Shown here: piece by piece, positions 25,180 to 33,099 of the stretch | Layout of the letters: each line of letters opens with the position of its first letter | Position numbering within the stretch: the first letter of the stretch is position 1 | Assembly (NCBI GenBank): GCA_023260835.1 | Contig: JALQTR010000045.1 | Span: 1-35,703 of the forward strand | Source: Paracoccaceae bacterium | Lineage (GTDB): Bacteria > Pseudomonadota > Alphaproteobacteria > Rhodobacterales > Rhodobacteraceae | Direction of reading: 5' to 3' | DNA length: 35,703 nt | Translations under genes and position numbers: made by a program | The notes under the pieces: generated by a model | What the model was told of the DNA's origin: nothing | The model's input: only the letters and a program-made list of their open reading frames with translations | Database searches by the model: none

Positions 25180-26695
25180 GGGTGCCCCCTTCGCCGGCCA
25201 TCCACTTGCCCAAATTGGCGGCATCCAATTGGCCGCGCGCAAATGCAGGGCTCAGCCGGCCTTCGCAGATCACGTGGATCTGATCGGATAGTTTCATAAT
25301 TTCGTCCAAATCTTCGGAAATCAGCAACACCGCGGCTCCGGCTTCGCGGGCGGCTGCCAGACGGCCATGCACATAATTGACGGCCCCAATGTCCAGCCCC
25401 CGAACAGGTTGATTGGCGATGATGATTTGTGGATCCTCTTCCAAAACGCGGCCCAAAATCAGTTTTTGCATATTCCCACCAGACAACAGGCGGATCCGGG
25501 TGGCAGGTCCAGGACAGCGCACATCATAGGTGTCGATCAAATGCTGTGCATGCGATGCAGCGCCGGCCCAATTCATCCATCCGCGTTTGGCGAATTTCTG
25601 TGCATATGTTTCCAAAATGGCGTTTTCGGTCAGATCAAAATCAGCGATCGATCCGGTTTTGTGCCGATCTTCGGGAATGCGCCCAATGCGCGCCGACAGC
25701 GCGCGGCGCGGTGACCATGATTTGGGCGCCTGTCCATTGATCAACAGATCACCCGATTTGGGCGCGATCAAGCCACAAATCAAATCAGACAGGGCCGATT
25801 GCCCATTGCCAGAGACCCCCGCCAATCCTGTGATTTGTCCCGCATGCAGCGTTAAAGAAACATCCTGCAATTGATCCGTGCTGACGTTGTTCAGCGTCAA
25901 AAGGGCAGGCCCGGCAGGGCGCATGGGGATATCAGGCTGCGCAACGTCGCCGCCCACCATCAGGCGGGCCAATTCGTCGCGATTGGTGTCTTGGGTCGCG
26001 CGTTCGGCCACCAAACGCCCGTGGCGCAGGACCAAAACACGCGATGATATGGCCATCACCTCGTGCAGTTTGTGCGAAATGAAAATGATCGACAGGCCCA
26101 GTGCGATGGCTTCGCGCAATGTGGCAAACAGGGCATCTGTTTCTTGCGGGGTCAGCACAGCGGTGGGTTCGTCCAGAATTAAGATCTGCGAATCACGATA
26201 CAAGGCCTTCAGAATTTCGACCCGCTGTTTTTGGCCCACTGTCAGGCTGGCCACTTTGGCGTTTGGATCAACGTCCAGATGAAATTTTTGCGAAAGGGCG
26301 CGAATTTTGGATTTGGCGGCAGCGGCATGCATCGACAGGCCCCACAGCCCCTTGGTCCCAAGTGCGATGTTTTCCCAAACGGTCAAATTTCCGGCCAGCG
26401 TGAAATGCTGATGCACCATGCCCACGCCCGCATCCAAAGCCGCGCGGGGATTGCCCGCGGGCAGCCGCTGGCCAAAAACGGACACCGTGCCATGATCTGC
26501 CGTGTATTGGCCAAATAGGATGTTCATCAGCGTGGTTTTACCCGCGCCGTTTTCACCCAAAAGGGCGATGACTTCGCCTTTATGCAGGTCGAAGCTGACA
26601 TTTTCATTGGCGATTACATTGCCAAATGTCTTGGTAATTTTATGCATTTGCAGGACGGGGGTTCCCCGTCCTGCAGTTTTGTCGTGGTCCGTCAT
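25169..26695 (-). CDS. ABC transporter ATP-binding protein with two nucleotide-binding domains (NupA type)
   Basis: The 508-residue protein contains two ABC domains. The first has Walker A GENGAGKTT, signature LTVGQKQR and Walker B LILDEPTAVL. The second has a degenerate Walker A GVSGNGQS, signature LSGGNMQK and IIIANQPVRGLDIGA in place of Walker B, as in sugar and BMP-type importers where only one site hydrolyses ATP well. The ATG follows the BMP stop directly (TAA-ATG). It drives the importer formed by the two permeases. Confidence 0.94.
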   Translation of the reverse strand: MTDHDKTAGRGTPVLQMHKITKTFGNVIANENVSFDLHKGEVIALLGENGAGKTTLMNILFGQYTADHGTVSVFGQRLPAGNPRAALDAGVGMVHQHFTLAGNLTVWENIALGTKGLWGLSMHAAAAKSKIRALSQKFHLDVDPNAKVASLTVGQKQRVEILKALYRDSQILILDEPTAVLTPQETDALFATLREAIALGLSIIFISHKLHEVMAISSRVLVLRHGRLVAERATQDTNRDELARLMVGGDVAQPDIPMRPAGPALLTLNNVSTDQLQDVSLTLHAGQITGLAGVSGNGQSALSDLICGLIAPKSGDLLINGQAPKSWSPRRALSARIGRIPEDRHKTGSIADFDLTENAILETYAQKFAKRGWMNWAGAASHAQHLIDTYDVRCPGPATRIRLLSGGNMQKLILGRVLEEDPQIIIANQPVRGLDIGAVNYVHGRLAAAREAGAAVLLISEDLDEIMKLSDQIHVICEGRLSPAFARGQLDAANLGKWMAGEGGTHAA

Positions 26696-27709
26696 TTAGG
26701 CGGATTTCGGCTCGGAATCGTTGATTTCCACGGTGAAGGCGCCGGATTTGATTTCAGCGGTGCGTTTGTTCACCAGATCAACTGCGGCTTGTGGGATTTT
26801 GCCTTCGAAGGTGCCATATGGCGCCAATGAGCAGCCGCCCTCTTTCATGAACGAATACACGCCGTAATCTTCGGCGGTGAATTTACCATCACGGACTTTC
26901 GCAATGGCCGCATCAATCGTAGATTCGAAATGCCACAGGGCCGATGCTACAACGGTATTTGGATAATCGGCTTGTGTATCAATCACGTTACCAATCGCCA
27001 GAACACCCTTTTCCTTCGCCGCATCTGACACACCAAACCGTTCAGCATACAGCATATCAGCCCCGTTTTCGATCATGGCATAGGCGGTCTCTTTCGCCTT
27101 TGGCGGATCAAACCAGCTGCCGATGAAGGCGACCTGGAATTTGATATTTGGATTCATTTCCCGCGCGCCGGCCATGAAGGCATGCATCAGGCGGTTCACT
27201 TCGGGGATGGGGAAGCCGCCAACCATGCCGATGTTACCAGATTTGGACATGGCCCCTGCAATGATGCCAGACAGGTAAGACGCATCTTGGATGTAGTTAT
27301 CAAAGACCGACAAGTTTGGCAGGGCAGGGTCCTGTTTGAAGGATGACCCCATCAAGAAGGCAACATTTGGATAATCTGCGATGACTTCGCGGGCTTCTTG
27401 TTCAACGCCGAAAATTTCACCAACAATCAGGTCATAACCGTTTTCAGCATATTCGCGCATGACACGGGGGTAATCGGTGTTCGAGGTGTTTTCAGAATAG
27501 GTATATTCAATATCACCGCGAGTTTGTGCCGCAACTGCGGCCAGATGGATACGGCTGATCCACTGCTGTTCGACCGGCAGGGTGAAGATACCAGCCACTT
27601 TGACGGGTTTGCCGCTGGCCAAGGCCCAGCTGGGCAGGGCGGCGGCCATTGCGGCGCCGGCTGCGGTTGTTTTCAAAAAGCTGCGCCGAGTTTGGCTGAT
27701 TGTGGACAT
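26696..27709 (-). CDS. BMP-family ABC transporter substrate-binding protein (Tat-exported)
   Basis: The 337-residue precursor starts with a twin-arginine signal (SQTRRSFLKTTAAGAAMAAA, cleavage near ALASG). The mature protein is of the Bmp/Med/PnrA family: VKVAGIFTLPVEQQWISRIH, LIVGEIFGVEQEA, NYIQDASYLSGIIAGAMSKSGNIGMVGG, and GWxx-like SWFDPPKAKETAYAMIENGADML. Many relatives are lipoproteins; here there is no lipobox cysteine, so this is a soluble periplasmic receptor. The operon with codA predicts that it binds cytosine or another pyrimidine base or nucleoside. A strong AGGAGAG site precedes the ATG. Confidence 0.93.
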   Translation of the reverse strand: MSTISQTRRSFLKTTAAGAAMAAALPSWALASGKPVKVAGIFTLPVEQQWISRIHLAAVAAQTRGDIEYTYSENTSNTDYPRVMREYAENGYDLIVGEIFGVEQEAREVIADYPNVAFLMGSSFKQDPALPNLSVFDNYIQDASYLSGIIAGAMSKSGNIGMVGGFPIPEVNRLMHAFMAGAREMNPNIKFQVAFIGSWFDPPKAKETAYAMIENGADMLYAERFGVSDAAKEKGVLAIGNVIDTQADYPNTVVASALWHFESTIDAAIAKVRDGKFTAEDYGVYSFMKEGGCSLAPYGTFEGKIPQAAVDLVNKRTAEIKSGAFTVEINDSEPKSA

Positions 27710-27818
27710 AAGGCTCTCCTATCAATGTCGTGTCGGATTGAATTCTATCCGAAGTGTTAAGGGGCAAGATGCGCTTGGTCAATGATCTTACCGAAATGTC
27801 GTGGCGCCAGTTTTTTCG

Positions 27819-27845
27819 CCATATGATGCCAAAGCATCCATATGG
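27819..27845. repeat. Near-perfect inverted repeat CCATATG(G)ATGC in the BMP-upp gap
   Basis: CCATATGATGC (27819-27829) and GCATCCATATGG (27834-27845) pair over 11 bp with one bulged base and a 4-nt loop. No T-tract follows on either strand, so it is not a normal terminator. The place between divergent operons suggests an operator. Confidence 0.5.
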
Positions 27846-27985
27846 AACAGCAATTAAGACTGCAGATAATGGCAAGTCCGGCAGGGATAAAACTATCTTT
27901 GCGACAAAAATTGCGCCTAATTTTTCATCATTGGGGGGATGGGCGGTTTGCTTTGGGGTTGATTGCGTGTGGATTTCACGACAGG

Positions 27986-28020
27986 TTGCGGGCAACTGAT
28001 TGAACCAAAGGAGCCCGCAA
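27986..28020 (+). promoter_or_regulatory. Hairpin enclosing the upp ribosome-binding site
   Basis: TTGCGGGC (27986-27993) pairs perfectly with GCCCGCAA (28013-28020), which ends one base before the upp start codon. The ribosome site AAAGGAG (28007-28013) lies in the 19-nt loop next to the stem. Folding would hinder initiation, so translation control is possible by inference. Confidence 0.45.
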
Positions 28021-28021
28021 T

Positions 28022-28654
28022 ATGACCACCCCTGTTAATGAAGTAAAACATCCTTTGGTGCAGCATAAGCTGAGCCTGATGCGGGACAAAGACACACCAA
28101 CCCCAATTTTCCGCCAATTGATCAAAGAAATCAGTCAGCTGTTGGCCTATGAAATTACCCGCGAAATGCCGATGGAACAGCGTGATGTGGAAACCCCGCT
28201 GCGCGTCACATCGGCCCCGCATATTCAGGGGCGCAAACCGGCGCTGATATCGATTTTGCGCGCGGGCAATGGGTTAATGGATGGGGTGCTTGATTTGATC
28301 CCAACGGCCCGGGTTGGATTTGTTGGCCTGTATCGTGATGAAGAAACCCTGCAGCCGGTGCAGTATTATTTCAAGGTGCCAAGCCATTTGGGTGAACGCC
28401 TGACATTGGTTGTGGATCCGATGCTGGCCACTGGGAATTCCGCCGTTGCGGCGATTGATTTGCTGAAAAAAGCAGGCGCCACAAAGATCCGCTTTATGTG
28501 CCTGTTGGCCGCGCCCGAGGGCATCGCCTGTATGCAAGCGGCGCATCCGGATGTAGAAATCGTCACCGCGTCAATCGACGAATGTTTGAATGACGCTGGA
28601 TATATTGTCCCGGGTCTTGGGGATGCGGGCGACCGCATTTACGGAACGACCTGA
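28022..28654 (+). CDS. upp: Uracil phosphoribosyltransferase
   Basis: The 210-residue enzyme joins uracil to PRPP, giving UMP. Type features: N-terminal [15 protein letters not shown], the PRPP loop [20 protein letters not shown], and C-terminal [16 protein letters not shown], all as in E. coli Upp. Normal length. It is divergent from the pyrimidine importer/codA operon and would use the uracil that CodA makes. A hairpin covers the initiation region. No clear terminator follows. Confidence 0.97.
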   Translation: MTTPVNEVKHPLVQHKLSLMRDKDTPTPIFRQLIKEISQLLAYEITREMPMEQRDVETPLRVTSAPHIQGRKPALISILRAGNGLMDGVLDLIPTARVGFVGLYRDEETLQPVQYYFKVPSHLGERLTLVVDPMLATGNSAVAAIDLLKKAGATKIRFMCLLAAPEGIACMQAAHPDVEIVTASIDECLNDAGYIVPGLGDAGDRIYGTT

Positions 28655-28745
28655 TTGGGCACTGGCCTGGATGATCGAATTGGTTATCTGGGCCCCGCCT
28701 GGCGACCACCTGATCCATTTTTCGCGATATACTTCAGATTAGAGA

Positions 28746-28751
28746 TATAAT
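28746..28751 (+). promoter_or_regulatory. Candidate -10 box (TATAAT) for the IalB-family gene
   Basis: A perfect TATAAT lies 95 nt before the start, in an A+T-rich stretch. The upstream TTCGCG at 28721-28726 is a poor -35 match with a 19-nt spacer. GATATAA (28744-28750) and TTATATC (28779-28785) form a spaced inverted repeat around the expected start of transcription. Confidence 0.35.
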
Positions 28752-28845
28752 ATAAAGTTTTTGATAATCTTTAGGATGTTATATCCAGTTCCGTGAACCC
28801 GAAAATCACCACTGATTTGGTGGGAAAATGACCAAGGATAAACCA

Positions 28846-29358
28846 ATGACCCGTATGATTCGACTATCAGCTTTATGTGCGCTTACGATCCTAGGCGTGA
28901 CCCCAGCTTTAGCAGAAGAACCAAATGCAAAAACCACCACGGAATATTACCAAGATTGGCGCATGAATTGCGTTGAAAACGAACAGGGCAAGCAATGTTC
29001 GATCAACCAGACCCAACGCACCGAAGACGGTCGGGTGGGGGCAATGGTGAATGCCAATGTGGTGGATGGTTCCACTGTTTTGGAATTTGTGATGCCATTG
29101 ATGGTTGATTTGACTAAACCTGCGCGCATCACTGTCGATGGCGAAACCATTGCCGATTTGCCCTTTAATGCCTGCAACAATAACGCATGTTTCATTGTGC
29201 AGCGCGGGAATGAAGACCTTGTTGATGCCTTTCAAAAGGGCGATGTGGCCAATTTGGAATTGGCGTTTTACAACGGCGGTCAGATGCGGATGAATATGTC
29301 GCTGAAGGGCTTTTCCTCAGCCATGAATGGTCTGCGCAATCAATCGGCCAGCAATTAA
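28846..29358 (+). CDS. Invasion-associated locus B (IalB) family periplasmic protein
   Basis: The start is taken at ATG 28846 with AAGGA seven nt upstream; the track start at 28828 adds six residues before the signal peptide and is also possible. The 170-residue precursor has a Sec signal (MIRLSALCALTILGVTPALA). The IalB domain shows YYQDWRMNCVENEQGKQCSI at its start, LPFNACNNNACFIVQRG with a paired cysteine, and a C-terminal LELAFYNGGQMRMNMSLKGF. In Bartonella the family is linked to red-cell entry; in free-living marine bacteria the role is unknown, so the name should not be read as virulence. Confidence 0.88.
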   Translation: MTRMIRLSALCALTILGVTPALAEEPNAKTTTEYYQDWRMNCVENEQGKQCSINQTQRTEDGRVGAMVNANVVDGSTVLEFVMPLMVDLTKPARITVDGETIADLPFNACNNNACFIVQRGNEDLVDAFQKGDVANLELAFYNGGQMRMNMSLKGFSSAMNGLRNQSASN

Positions 29359-29380
29359 TACCCGCTGTATACCCCATAAT

Positions 29381-29413
29381 AAACGGCGCACATCGCATTG
29401 TGCGCCGTTTTGC
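29381..29413. terminator. Bidirectional terminator between the IalB gene and eda
   Basis: A 12-bp stem AAACGGCGCACA/TGTGCGCCGTTT with loop TCGCAT (29381-29410) ends in TTTT on the plus strand and continues TTTATTA on the minus strand, serving both converging units. Confidence 0.85.
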
Positions 29414-29426
29414 ATATATGACATAG

Positions 29427-30083
29427 TCAGATCTTGGACGACGGCATCTGCGCGGCATCGGCTGCCAATTGCTGGATCGCGCCCCAATTTTTCTGTTCGA
29501 CCAATGATGCGGGGGCAATCCAGCTACCACCGGCGCAAATCACATTCGGCAGGGCCAAATATTGCGTCGCATTTTGGGCTGTTATCCCCCCTGTTGGGCA
29601 AAAGGCAATTTGTGGCAGGGGCCCGGCCAGCGCCTTCAGCGCGGCAGCGCCGCCGCTGGTTTCCGCGGGAAAGAATTTCATAAAATCGAACCCATGGTCC
29701 AGCAATTGCATTGCCTCGCTGGCCGTGACGGCGCCTGGTAATAATGGCAGATCCAATGCAGTGCAGGCCTCTATCAGATTATCCGTTGCCCCGGGGGCGA
29801 CAGCAAATTGAGCCCCTGCGTCTTTGGCCGCTTCGGCGTCTTTTGCGTTCAGCACGGTTCCAGCCCCGACCGTCACCCCCGGAAGGTCCGACATGACTTT
29901 TATCGCATCCAGGGCGGCTGGGGTGCGCAACGTAACCTCGAGGATTGGCAGGCCACCGCGCAGCAGGGCCAGCCCCAGATCGGTCGCTGTGTTGGCATCT
30001 TTGATCACCAATACGGGCATGATTGGGGCGGCAGTGCATATCCTGCGCATGAATTGGCTGGCGTTATGCGCTGTGATGGCCAT
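29427..30083 (-). CDS. eda: 2-dehydro-3-deoxy-6-phosphogluconate (KDPG) aldolase
   Basis: The 218-residue class-I aldolase splits KDPG into pyruvate and glyceraldehyde 3-phosphate in the Entner-Doudoroff pathway. Motifs: GGLPILEVTLRTPAALDAI with the catalytic glutamate, AGTVLNAKDAEAAKDAGA, LPGAVTASEAMQLLDHG, the Schiff-base lysine in FMKFFPAE, and CPTGGI in the phosphate site. Its ATG shares its A with the edd TAA, so edd and eda are co-translated. A terminator follows. Confidence 0.96.
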   Translation of the reverse strand: MAITAHNASQFMRRICTAAPIMPVLVIKDANTATDLGLALLRGGLPILEVTLRTPAALDAIKVMSDLPGVTVGAGTVLNAKDAEAAKDAGAQFAVAPGATDNLIEACTALDLPLLPGAVTASEAMQLLDHGFDFMKFFPAETSGGAAALKALAGPLPQIAFCPTGGITAQNATQYLALPNVICAGGSWIAPASLVEQKNWGAIQQLAADAAQMPSSKI

Positions 30084-31894
30084 TATGTCCCCCCAAAGAT
30101 GGATCCGCCCAAATTTGCGGCCTCAACTGCGGTTCGGAATGTGGCGAACAGCTCGCGCCCGTGGCCGGATTGATGTGCGGATAAATCTGCATTGGCCGCA
30201 GTGCGGGTCGACAGGTCCACATCCAAAACATCCAAAAGGCCTGTTTTGGCATCCAAATGAATCCGATCCCCATCGCGTAATTTCGCAATCGGTCCGCCAT
30301 CTTTGGCTTCGGGGGTGACGTGAATGGCCGATGGCACCTTGCCCGATGCCCCTGACATGCGCCCATCCGTCACCAATGCCACCCGAAGCCCCCGACCCTG
30401 CAGGATCGACAGGATTGGGGTCAGGCTGTGCAATTCTGGCATCCCATTGGCCTTTGGCCCCTGAAACCGCACAACGATGATCACATCATCGGTGAATTCA
30501 CCGCGTTGAAAGGCGGACTTAACCGCGTCTTGGTCCGTGAAGATACGCGCTGGAGCCTCAACACTGTGATGCGCTGGGTCGACGGCTGAAATTTTGATGA
30601 CAGCCTCGCCTAAATTGCCTGTTAATCGGGTCAGTCCGCCAGTGGGCTGGAAGGGGTCGCTGGCCGGGCGCAGGATTTTATCGTTCAGGCTGGCCTTCGC
30701 GCCGGCGCGCCACTGCAGGCCGTCTTTGCCCAAAACAGGATCGGCCGTGTAATGCGATAGGCCCCGTCCTGCAACGGTTTGCGTATCAGGATGCAAAAGC
30801 CCCGCATCCAGCAGCTGGCCAATGATAAACCCCAATCCCCCAGCCGCGTGGAAATGGTTCACATCTGCCAAACCGTTGGGATAGACGCGCGCCATCAGTG
30901 GCGTGATGGCAGACAGATCGGCGAAATCTTCCCATGTCAGGATGATCCCACCGGCCCGTGCCATGGCGATTAAATGGATCAACAGGTTTGTTGACCCCCC
31001 CGTCGCGTTCAGGCCGATGATCCCATTCACAAAGGTCCGCTCGTCCAGGATCTGACAGGTTGGGGTGTATTGCGTGCCTAAATCTGACAGCGCCAGCGCG
31101 CGCTGGGCGCCCGCGTTTGTCAAGGCTTGCCGCAAGGGGCTGCTGGGTGGCACAAAACTGGCCCCGGGCAAATGCAGGCCCATAAATTCCATCAGCATTT
31201 GATTGGTGTTGGCTGTGCCATAAAATGTGCATGTCCCCGGCCCGTGATAGGCCGCCATTTCCGCCTGCATCAGCGCCGCACGATCCACCAAACCGGCGGC
31301 GAAATCCTGCCGGACCTTGGCCTTTTCATCATTTGCCAGCCCGCTTTCCATCGGCCCCGCGGGTAAAAATACGGCGGGTAAATGGCCAAAGCTTTGCGCG
31401 GCAATCACCAACCCCGGAACGATTTTATCACACACACCCAAAAAGACAGCGGCATCAAAGCTGTTGTGGGACAGCGCCACGGCTGCTGATAATGCGATAA
31501 CGTCGCGCGAAAACAGCGACAGCTCCATCCCCGCAGACCCCTGCGTTATACCATCACACATGGCCGGTACGCCGCCGGCCACTTGCGCGGTGCCGCCCAC
31601 GGCGCGCGCAGCATCCTTTATGATTTGCGGGTAGGTTTCAAAAGGCTGATGTGCCGACAACATATCATTATAGGCGGTGATGATGGCCAAATTGCCTGCA
31701 CTGCCATATCCCAGATTTGTTTTGTCGATGCCTGACGCGGCATAAGCATGCGCCTGCGCGCTGCAGGACAAATGGCCACGCGCTGGCCCCTGCATCCGTG
31801 CCACGTCCATTCGCGCCAAATAATCCAGGCGGGATTTTTGGCTGCGCTGAATAATGCGGTCTGTAACGCGCTGAAGGGTCGGGTGCAGGCTCAT
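30083..31894 (-). CDS. edd: 6-phosphogluconate dehydratase
   Basis: The 603-residue dehydratase of the IlvD/Edd family turns 6-phosphogluconate into KDPG and needs a 4Fe-4S cluster. Cluster cysteines appear in [31 protein letters not shown] and [16 protein letters not shown]-terminal [20 protein letters not shown] is typical. Length agrees with Edd, not IlvD, and the TAATG link to eda settles the role. The ribosome site is weak (AAAAGG very near the ATG). It follows a small winged-helix gene by 45 nt on the same strand. Confidence 0.96.
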   Translation of the reverse strand: MSLHPTLQRVTDRIIQRSQKSRLDYLARMDVARMQGPARGHLSCSAQAHAYAASGIDKTNLGYGSAGNLAIITAYNDMLSAHQPFETYPQIIKDAARAVGGTAQVAGGVPAMCDGITQGSAGMELSLFSRDVIALSAAVALSHNSFDAAVFLGVCDKIVPGLVIAAQSFGHLPAVFLPAGPMESGLANDEKAKVRQDFAAGLVDRAALMQAEMAAYHGPGTCTFYGTANTNQMLMEFMGLHLPGASFVPPSSPLRQALTNAGAQRALALSDLGTQYTPTCQILDERTFVNGIIGLNATGGSTNLLIHLIAMARAGGIILTWEDFADLSAITPLMARVYPNGLADVNHFHAAGGLGFIIGQLLDAGLLHPDTQTVAGRGLSHYTADPVLGKDGLQWRAGAKASLNDKILRPASDPFQPTGGLTRLTGNLGEAVIKISAVDPAHHSVEAPARIFTDQDAVKSAFQRGEFTDDVIIVVRFQGPKANGMPELHSLTPILSILQGRGLRVALVTDGRMSGASGKVPSAIHVTPEAKDGGPIAKLRDGDRIHLDAKTGLLDVLDVDLSTRTAANADLSAHQSGHGRELFATFRTAVEAANLGGSIFGGT

Positions 31895-31939
31895 GCCTTT
31901 TGTTTTATACGATAATCGCCCCAGGTCGAGCGGTCATTG

Positions 31940-32221
31940 TTAATTTTCGGCAAGGACGCGGTAATTTCCGTGCTGGACCTGTTCGATATGCCCCATATTG
32001 GTCAGGGCCTTTAGGGATCGAAAGATTGTGGGCCGTGAAACCCCCTGTTCCATGCAAATATTGACAACATTGCGGGTCTTTGCGGTGCCATGTTCCTGCG
32101 TCTCACGCACGATGGACAAAAGCACGCGTTTATCCGGATCAGACAGATTTGTTAGGCCCAAATCACGCTCCATCCCGTGAACAATCTGGCTCAATTCGGC
32201 AAGGGCTTTAAGTGAATTCAT
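31940..32221 (-). CDS. Small winged-helix (MarR/IclR-like) DNA-binding protein
   Basis: This 93-residue protein consists of one winged-helix domain: helix 1 about 1-20, a second helix in DPDKRVLLSIVRETQE, then a helix-turn-helix NVVNICMEQGVSRPTIFRSLKALTNMGHIEQV with the wing HGNYRVLAEN. There is no effector domain, unlike full-length IclR, GntR or MarR proteins. It lies 45 nt before edd on the same strand behind a good promoter. I infer a local regulator of the edd-eda operon or of itself; I do not recognise a named family. Confidence 0.75.
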   Translation of the reverse strand: MNSLKALAELSQIVHGMERDLGLTNLSDPDKRVLLSIVRETQEHGTAKTRNVVNICMEQGVSRPTIFRSLKALTNMGHIEQVQHGNYRVLAEN

Positions 32222-32273
32222 GGTCTGTCCTATTTTCGTCTGCTTCTGTGTGTAATTGCAAATTGATACACCA

Positions 32274-32303
32274 TATATATGTTTTATGATCGATATCTGT
32301 CAA
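32274..32303 (-). promoter_or_regulatory. Promoter of the winged-helix gene (and possibly edd-eda)
   Basis: TTGACA (32298-32303) and TATATA (32274-32279) on the minus strand are separated by 18 nt. Just downstream, GTGTA (32250-32254) and TACAC (32267-32271) form an inverted repeat near the expected transcription start, a plausible site for self-regulation. Confidence 0.6.
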
Positions 32304-32313
32304 GGTTCTGTGG

Positions 32314-32886
32314 TTAGGGCCTTTGCAAATGCCGGAATGCAAACAGCATCAACATCAAACAACTGGCCGCACCCAAGACATCCCCAATAATGAAGGTTGC
32401 AATGACCTTGGTCGTATCCATCGGGTTGAAAACCTCGCCCAGAACGATGGCTTTGCCCAGCGAATTGATGATCGAGGCCCCCAATGCCACCAATAACAGT
32501 ACCCGCCACAACCGCATCCCGTGGTCTTTGGCCGTACAGCTGATGCCTGCCAGTAGAAATAACCGGAATGTGATGAATGCGCTGCTGCCCCCTACCACCG
32601 AGGCCGCAAGTATTGTCCACTGCGACTGCAGCCCATCCCATCCCCAAATGATCGATGCGGCCAGGGCTTCGGCCAAGGTCAGTGGCACTATGGCCCGCGC
32701 GCCGGTCAGCCATGTGGCCAGAATCCGTACGCCGTGGGGCAAAAACAACAGGCTTGCAACATCGGCAAACATTAAAAACCGTGACTGCAGTGGGAAGATC
32801 ACAAGCGTGACAAAAATCCACGCCCCCACAAAACAGAGAATAGTAAACACATCAATTTTGATCGATTGAAGGCGACCCACGCGCAA
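32314..32886 (-). CDS. Integral membrane protein of unknown function (MASE1-like outline)
   Basis: The protein is about 190 residues with five or six hydrophobic helices (IDVFTILCFVGAWIFVTLVIF; LAEALAASIIWGW; WTILAASVVGGSSAFITFRLFL; LLLVALGASIINSLGKAIVLG; VIATFIIGDVLGAASCLMLML). The segment SLLFLPHGVRILATWLTGARA resembles the start of MASE1-type sensor modules, which have a similar Pro-containing motif after the second helix. No signalling domain follows. The track start is TTG; the GTG two codons later (32880) with GGGG upstream is an equal candidate. The gene runs toward the winged-helix gene. Function unknown. Confidence 0.65.
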   Translation of the reverse strand: MRVGRLQSIKIDVFTILCFVGAWIFVTLVIFPLQSRFLMFADVASLLFLPHGVRILATWLTGARAIVPLTLAEALAASIIWGWDGLQSQWTILAASVVGGSSAFITFRLFLLAGISCTAKDHGMRLWRVLLLVALGASIINSLGKAIVLGEVFNPMDTTKVIATFIIGDVLGAASCLMLMLFAFRHLQRP

Positions 32887-32961
32887 ACCCCAGCTTTATT
32901 TCTGCCCCCTTACTGGGCAGTACATAAAATTTAAAGCATAAATTGATTAATCATGGGTATT

Positions 32962-33046
32962 TGGTGCGGGTGGTGGGACTCGAACCCACACGGCCGAAGG
33001 CCTCAGGATTTTAAGTCCTGTATGTCTACCATTCCATCACACCCGC
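32962..33046 (-). tRNA. tRNA-Leu(TAA)
   Basis: The minus strand gives acceptor GCGGGTG/CACCCGC, a D-arm, the anticodon arm CAGGA-CTTAAAA-TCCTG with TAA, a long class-II variable arm (AGGCCTTCGGCCGT), T-loop TTCGAGT, discriminator A and encoded CCA (32962-32964). All features fit leucine. Confidence 0.97.
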
Positions 33047-33099
33047 AGGATGTTTTTCTGTCCTACCGCCGTCGGCGCAGCGTGACAACAGGAAATGTT

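Larger units (their letters stand above)
27710..28021. promoter_or_regulatory. Divergent control region between the BMP importer operon and upp
   Basis: This 312-nt gap holds no gene that I can support. It contains a possible minus-strand promoter for the importer (TTGACC 27777-27782 and TAACAC 27754-27759, spacer 17, weak -10), an inverted repeat at 27819-27845, the short palindrome TGGCGCCA (27802-27809), and a hairpin over the upp start region at 27986-28020. No known purine or other riboswitch pattern was recognised. Confidence 0.5.

Noticed and set aside
27710-28021. Riboswitch for purines or pyrimidines upstream of the BMP operon
   Set aside because: No three-way-junction or conserved core pattern was seen; only inverted repeats are supported.
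32902-32920. CTGCCC/GGGCAG hairpin downstream of tRNA-Leu
   Set aside because: The 6-bp stem is not followed by a T-tract on the minus strand, so I do not call a terminator.
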